From Citrobacter telavivensis (GTDB taxonomy: Bacteria; Pseudomonadota; Gammaproteobacteria; Enterobacterales; Enterobacteriaceae), in contig CP045205.1 in assembly GCA_009363175.1 (NCBI GenBank), forward strand, positions 3,658,001 to 3,722,000: 64,000 nt of DNA. The letters run 5' to 3'. The stretch's first letter is position 1, and every line of letters starts with the position of its first letter. This document shows, piece by piece, positions 60,066-64,000 of this stretch. The position numbers were made by a program, and so were the translations under genes. The notes beneath the pieces were generated by a model. It saw nothing but the letters and a program-made list of their open reading frames with translations, searched no databases and was not told the DNA's origin.

Positions 60066-61220
60066 ATGAGCGCATTCGATTACAGCAATCCGGTTAAGTT
60101 TTATTTCGGCGCGGGTAAATTCAATCAGTTAGGCGAGATAGCGTCGAAGCACGGGCGTAATGTGTTGCTGGTCGTGTCTGACAGCACCAAACACACGGGT
60201 CAACTCGAACGTGCGCAACAGGCGCTTTCTGACGCCGGTATTGCCTTTGCCATTTACGATCGCTTTATGCAGAATCCACTTTCGACACTGGTTGAGGAAG
60301 GCGCGGCACTGGCCAGAGACGAACGCTGCGATCTGGTTATCGGAATCGGTGGCGGCAGTGCAATGGACATGGCCAAAGGCATCGCCTTCTGCGCCTGTAA
60401 TGAAGGCAGTATCTGGGATTATGTGTTTGGCAAAAAACAGGCACAGCGCGCGTTGCCGGTGATATTAATCCCCACCACTGCCGGTACCGGCAGTGAAGCG
60501 AACCGTACTGCCGTGTTCACCAATCCGCAAACGCATGACAAAAAGGGGCTGGTCAATCCACTCATTTACCCTGTCGCCGCCATTATCGATCCTGAGCTGA
60601 TGCTCACCCTGCCCAAACGCGTTATCGCCGGACCGGGTGCAGACGTTCTCTTCCATGCCCTGGAATCCTATATCTCGCGCAACGCAAATCCATTCAGTGA
60701 GATGCTTTCCCTGCAGGCCATTCGTCTGCTGGCAAAAAACCTGCCGCGGGTTTACGAAGACGTGAGCTGTCTGGACGCCTGGGAAAAGGTAACGCTGGCC
60801 AGCACACTCGCGGGAATGGCGATCGACTGTGCGGGAACGACATTACCGCATGCACTGCAACATCCGATGGGCGGATTGCTGGATGTGGTGCATGCAGAAG
60901 GGATTGCCGCGGTCTATCCGGCCTTTCTTGAATACACCTGGTCCGCATCTCCAGAGAAGTTTGCCGCCATCGCGCAGGCAATGGGCGTTAACACGCAGGG
61001 AATGACCAGCGAGCAAGCGGCACAAAGCAGTGTCGCCGCAGTGACCGATTTCCTGAAAGGCATCAATATGCTCCCGACGCTGACCGAACTTGGCGTGAAG
61101 GAAGCGCATTTCGACTGGATCATTAATAACGTGCTAACCACGATGAATGTGGTTTTAAACAATAATCCACGCGTGCCTGATGCGACGATGCTTCGCGATC
61201 TTTTAACCCGCAGCCTTTAA
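60066..61220 (+). CDS. Iron-containing alcohol dehydrogenase
   Basis: Group III metal-dependent alcohol dehydrogenase, 384 residues. NAD-binding signature GIGGGSAMDMAKG and PTTAGTGSEAN. Metal-binding residues fall in GPGADVLFHALESY, LPHALQHPMGG and DVVHAEG. Oxidises or reduces an alcohol/aldehyde, substrate unknown; the kinases and transporter downstream suggest a step in sugar or sugar-acid breakdown. The ATG at 60066 is five bases after GGAG; ATG 60063 is too close. First gene of a four-gene run. Confidence 0.9.
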   Translation: MSAFDYSNPVKFYFGAGKFNQLGEIASKHGRNVLLVVSDSTKHTGQLERAQQALSDAGIAFAIYDRFMQNPLSTLVEEGAALARDERCDLVIGIGGGSAMDMAKGIAFCACNEGSIWDYVFGKKQAQRALPVILIPTTAGTGSEANRTAVFTNPQTHDKKGLVNPLIYPVAAIIDPELMLTLPKRVIAGPGADVLFHALESYISRNANPFSEMLSLQAIRLLAKNLPRVYEDVSCLDAWEKVTLASTLAGMAIDCAGTTLPHALQHPMGGLLDVVHAEGIAAVYPAFLEYTWSASPEKFAAIAQAMGVNTQGMTSEQAAQSSVAAVTDFLKGINMLPTLTELGVKEAHFDWIINNVLTTMNVVLNNNPRVPDATMLRDLLTRSL

Positions 61221-61237
61221 ACGACAAAGGAATAGTC

Positions 61238-62248
61238 ATGTTTATTATTATTGACTCTGGCTCGTCGGCAACACGATTGTATCTTATGGATTCAGGCGAC
61301 CTCCGTGTCATCGACAGGTCTGTTATCCAGGCCGGTGTAAATTCCACCATTGATAAGGGAAGTAATGAATTTCTGAAAACGGAGATGGCCTCCGGAATAA
61401 AAGCATTGCTCAGCAGGCACTCACTGTCGACTGAGGAGATTGAATTTATTATTGCCTCAGGAATGATTACCTCTAATCTGGGACTTCATGAAATACCGCA
61501 CCGGGAAGCGCCGGCAGGTATTGAGCAACTGGCTAAACATGCCGTGCGTTTCGCTGGTCATACCCTTCTGCCGCTGAATATCCCGGTGATACTGATTCCC
61601 GGGATAAAAAATAAAACCACGGCACAGTGGGAGGATCTGAGGGGCATCGACCTCATGCGCGGGGAAGAAACCCAGGCCGCAGGCGTATTGTTAGCCTGGC
61701 AACCCACATTGCCCTGCACGCTGATTGAACTGGGCTCAACCACCAAACTCATCTCCATCAACGAAGAAGGAGAAATTGCCGGCAGCATTACCTCACTCAG
61801 CGGTCAAATTTATGCCGCCATTCTGAAACAGACATTCGTTGCCTCCAGCGTAGAGAATGCTGAAGACGCTGTTTTAGATGAAACGATTATTGATGCGGCG
61901 TACCGTTCCATTTCGCAAAGCGGTTTCCTGCGTACCGTATTAATGACGCGCTTCTTACAATTTTCCTTACCGACCACGGCGGCGCAGAGAAAATTATTTC
62001 TTGAAAGCGCGATGGCCTGCGACGATCTAAAACTGCTGTCAGATGCCCAACACCAGGGATTTAATCTTAACGGTGACGTCTATCTCATTGGGAATGCGTC
62101 ACGCTGCACCTTATACCACTATATCTTTTCACATTATGCAGAACGTAATGCGCGCTTCCACATTATTTCCGATGCGGAAAGTATCGACATGCTGGCAATA
62201 ACCGGAGCGAGCGCCATCGCCCGCGCGATACAAAATAACCCGCAATAA
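61238..62248 (+). CDS. DgoK-family kinase-like protein, copy 1
   Basis: A 336-residue protein of the 2-keto-3-deoxy-galactonokinase (PF05035) family. The N-terminal phosphate-1 motif is DSGSSATRLY and the conserved MRGEET is present. However, where the second copy reads LPGSHSKFV this one reads IELGSTTKLI, and the first motif differs from the usual DTGTTNTR. It may have another substrate or weak activity. It lies 17 bases after the dehydrogenase gene and 12 before its paralogue. Confidence 0.85.
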   Translation: MFIIIDSGSSATRLYLMDSGDLRVIDRSVIQAGVNSTIDKGSNEFLKTEMASGIKALLSRHSLSTEEIEFIIASGMITSNLGLHEIPHREAPAGIEQLAKHAVRFAGHTLLPLNIPVILIPGIKNKTTAQWEDLRGIDLMRGEETQAAGVLLAWQPTLPCTLIELGSTTKLISINEEGEIAGSITSLSGQIYAAILKQTFVASSVENAEDAVLDETIIDAAYRSISQSGFLRTVLMTRFLQFSLPTTAAQRKLFLESAMACDDLKLLSDAQHQGFNLNGDVYLIGNASRCTLYHYIFSHYAERNARFHIISDAESIDMLAITGASAIARAIQNNPQ

Positions 62249-62260
62249 GGTGAAAACAAC

Positions 62261-63250
62261 ATGACAATTATTACCATTGATACCGGAACAACGAATACCC
62301 GCGTCTGCGCCTGGCAGGACGGAACATTACTCGCAGAAGCGGCGCGTGCCGCTGGCGTGCGTGACACTGCCATTACCGGCAGTACGGCCACATTGATGCA
62401 AGGTGTCAGCGACGCCGTACAGGACGTGAAACAGAAAGCTGGCATCCCTTGCGACGCAAAGGTTATTTACCTCTCAGCCGGAATGATTACCTCCAACGTG
62501 GGCTTATTTGAGATCCCCCATCTCGTCGCCCCTGCCGGATTAAAAGAACTGGCAGAAGGCATGACGCCCGCGCATCTGCCAGAGATTACCGATGAACCCA
62601 TTTGGTTCGTTCCTGGCATACGAAATCACAAAGGTGCCGTCTCACTGGATAACGTCGAGCAGATGGACATGATGCGCGGCGAAGAAACGGAAGCAATTGG
62701 CGTACTCAGTAGCCTTGATATCCGTGGGCCTGCGCTGATCATTTTACCGGGATCGCATTCTAAATTTGTCAAAATTGATGCGCAAAACCGCATTGAAGGC
62801 TGCGTAACCACCCTGGGTGGCGAGCTTCTGGAAGTCATTACCCGACATACTATCCTCGCCAGCTCTTTACAGCATCAATTCGCGACCAGCATCGACAGCC
62901 CCTCGTTATTGCAAGGGGCCAGCCAGTGCCTGCAAACCGGACTTTCCCGCACCTGTTTCTCGGTTCGCGTGCTGGACATGTTTGCTTCCTTATCACTGAA
63001 CCAGAAAGCGAACGTACTGCTTGGCGCCGTATTACAGGATGACCTTCAGGCAGTTAAAAATAGTCGGGCATTTGACTGTCCGCCGGATACGCACATCGTG
63101 GTATGCGGTAAAGAAGTTCTCAAACTCGCGTTCGCCACCTTAATTGATCATGACCCGTGGTTTAACGGAAAAATAACCGTCGCACCGGAAAATAAATCCT
63201 TGTCCGCAGAAGGATTACTGGCTTTGGCGAAACGAAAAAATATTATTTAA
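62261..63250 (+). CDS. 2-keto-3-deoxy-galactonokinase family protein, copy 2
   Basis: A 329-residue DgoK-family sugar-acid kinase with canonical motifs: DTGTTNTRVCAW, SAGMITSNVGLFEIPH, MMRGEETEAIG and LPGSHSKFVKID. Such enzymes phosphorylate 2-keto-3-deoxy-galactonate in the De Ley-Doudoroff pathway. The usual DgoA aldolase partner is not visible and may lie beyond the window. The sequence departs from E. coli DgoK, so I do not use the symbol. Confidence 0.87.
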   Translation: MTIITIDTGTTNTRVCAWQDGTLLAEAARAAGVRDTAITGSTATLMQGVSDAVQDVKQKAGIPCDAKVIYLSAGMITSNVGLFEIPHLVAPAGLKELAEGMTPAHLPEITDEPIWFVPGIRNHKGAVSLDNVEQMDMMRGEETEAIGVLSSLDIRGPALIILPGSHSKFVKIDAQNRIEGCVTTLGGELLEVITRHTILASSLQHQFATSIDSPSLLQGASQCLQTGLSRTCFSVRVLDMFASLSLNQKANVLLGAVLQDDLQAVKNSRAFDCPPDTHIVVCGKEVLKLAFATLIDHDPWFNGKITVAPENKSLSAEGLLALAKRKNII

Positions 63251-63285
63251 CTCCTTTGTACCCTACAAAAATAAAGGTTTAATTT

Positions 63286-64000
63286 ATGAACACGACCGTA
63301 AAAGAAAGTGCCGTAGTAAAAAAACGAGGCGGTAAAAGATGGTTTGTTGTTTTCCTCTTATTAATCGGCGGGATTATTAACTATCTGGATCGTGCGAGTT
63401 TATCCATTGCAGCGCCCGATATGATGAAAGAATTGAATCTGTCCAATACCGATATTGGACTTCTGGGGTCGGTATTCGCGCTGATTTACGCATTGTGCCA
63501 ACTCCCTGCTGGTTTTCTGGTTGACCGCTTTGGTCCTAAAAAAGTCTATGGCTGGGCCGTCGCGTTGTGGAGCGGCGCCACCATGCTGACAGGGGCGTGC
63601 AGCAGTATGATGACCCTGATTTTCGCTCGCGGAATTTTAGGGATTACTGAAGCCCCCTGCTGGCCTGGTGCAGCCAAAATTACGGCCTCATGGTTCCCTA
63701 AAAAAGAGCGCGCGCTGGCGACGGGTTTCTGGGATGCCGCCTCAAAATGGGGGCCGGCCATTGCTCCGCCGATTCTGGTGGCTATCATCGTGCCGTTGGG
63801 CTGGCGTTCTTTATTTTATATTGCCGGTGCGATTGGTCTGGTCTTCGTGGTGTTCTTTATTTTTGCTTACCACCAGCCAGAAAAACATCCGAGTATCACC
63901 AAAGAGGAACTGGATTATATCAAGGAAGGCGGCGGTGGTACCGCGGAAAAACTGACCAGTGAGTCAGAGAAAATTAGCTGGGGCGGATTATTCAAATACC
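63286..64000 (+). CDS. ACS-type MFS transporter, partial
   Basis: 5' part (238 codons) of an anion:cation symporter family MFS protein, cut by the window end. Six membrane helices are visible; motifs NYLDRASLSIAAPDM (helix 1), GFLVDRFGPKKVYG after helix 2, and RGILGITEAPCWPGAAKI in helix 4 are typical of galactonate/hexuronate/glucarate porters (DgoT, ExuT, GudP). It probably imports the sugar acid used by the upstream kinases. GGTTTAATTT precedes the ATG; no good ribosome binding site is evident. Confidence 0.88.
   Translation, partial: MNTTVKESAVVKKRGGKRWFVVFLLLIGGIINYLDRASLSIAAPDMMKELNLSNTDIGLLGSVFALIYALCQLPAGFLVDRFGPKKVYGWAVALWSGATMLTGACSSMMTLIFARGILGITEAPCWPGAAKITASWFPKKERALATGFWDAASKWGPAIAPPILVAIIVPLGWRSLFYIAGAIGLVFVVFFIFAYHQPEKHPSITKEELDYIKEGGGGTAEKLTSESEKISWGGLFKY

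Overview
The window is a chromosomal segment of an enterobacterium in the Escherichia/Salmonella/Citrobacter group, most likely a Citrobacter. Most proteins can be aligned from memory, nearly end to end, with E. coli K-12 products, and gene order follows the E. coli 22-24 min region (bssS-solA-yceJI-trhO-lpxL-mdtG-msyB-mdoHG/mdoC-clsC-ymdB-csg-ycdZYX-ghrA-serX-phoH-efe-put-wrbA-agp-cbpAM-yccM). The Salmonella-type scsABCD locus between agp and cbpA, and the absence of pga, rut and tor operons at their E. coli positions, point away from E. coli itself. The species call is an inference.

Layout. 1-15.3 kb: envelope and stress genes (biofilm regulator, N-methyltryptophan oxidase, cytochrome b561/YceI pair, tRNA hydroxylase, lipid A acyltransferase, MFS pump, osmoregulated periplasmic glucan genes mdoG-mdoH and mdoC, cardiolipin synthase clsC with ymdB). 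15.4-20.3 kb: the complete curli locus, csgBAC on the minus strand and csgDEFG on the plus strand, separated by a long regulatory region. 20.3-23.3 kb: ycdZ, ycdY-ycdX, ghrA. 23.5-26.9 kb: tRNA-Ser(GGA) with duplicated 3' ends, a YciI-like gene and an AIDA-type autotransporter flanked by 29-nt direct repeats; this stretch replaces E. coli pgaABCD. 26.9-40.3 kb: phoH, the intact efeUOB iron importer, proline utilisation (putP/putA with PutA operators), an LprI-like periplasmic protein, an orphan rutR, ymdF, wrbA-yccJ, agp.

41.6-56 kb is accessory and almost wholly on the minus strand. A Fur-boxed iron operon of the fetMP/p19 type (FTR1-like permease, P19 protein, DUF2318 membrane protein, two FtsX permeases, ABC ATPase, thioredoxin-like lipoprotein) is followed by a small HTH protein, a TauE/SafE exporter and an ArsR-type regulator. 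Upstream of it lie a lone NqrC-like FMN protein and the scsABCD thiol-redox/copper-tolerance operon. 56-59.9 kb returns to core genes (cbpAM, yccM) plus an AI-2E-family membrane protein. 60-64 kb is the start of a carbohydrate operon: iron alcohol dehydrogenase, two tandem DgoK-family sugar-acid kinases and an ACS-type MFS transporter cut by the window end.

Themes: two separate FTR1-type iron uptake systems (efeUOB and fetMP) each with a Fur-like site; several periplasmic thiol-redox proteins; surface adhesion (curli, autotransporter); and accessory cargo where E. coli carries pga, rut and tor. I saw no prophage, insertion sequence, CRISPR array or defence island. The items most worth a second look are the orphan NqrC-like protein beside the FTR1 operon, the repeat-flanked autotransporter, the duplicated tRNA-Ser ends and the divergent DgoK pair.
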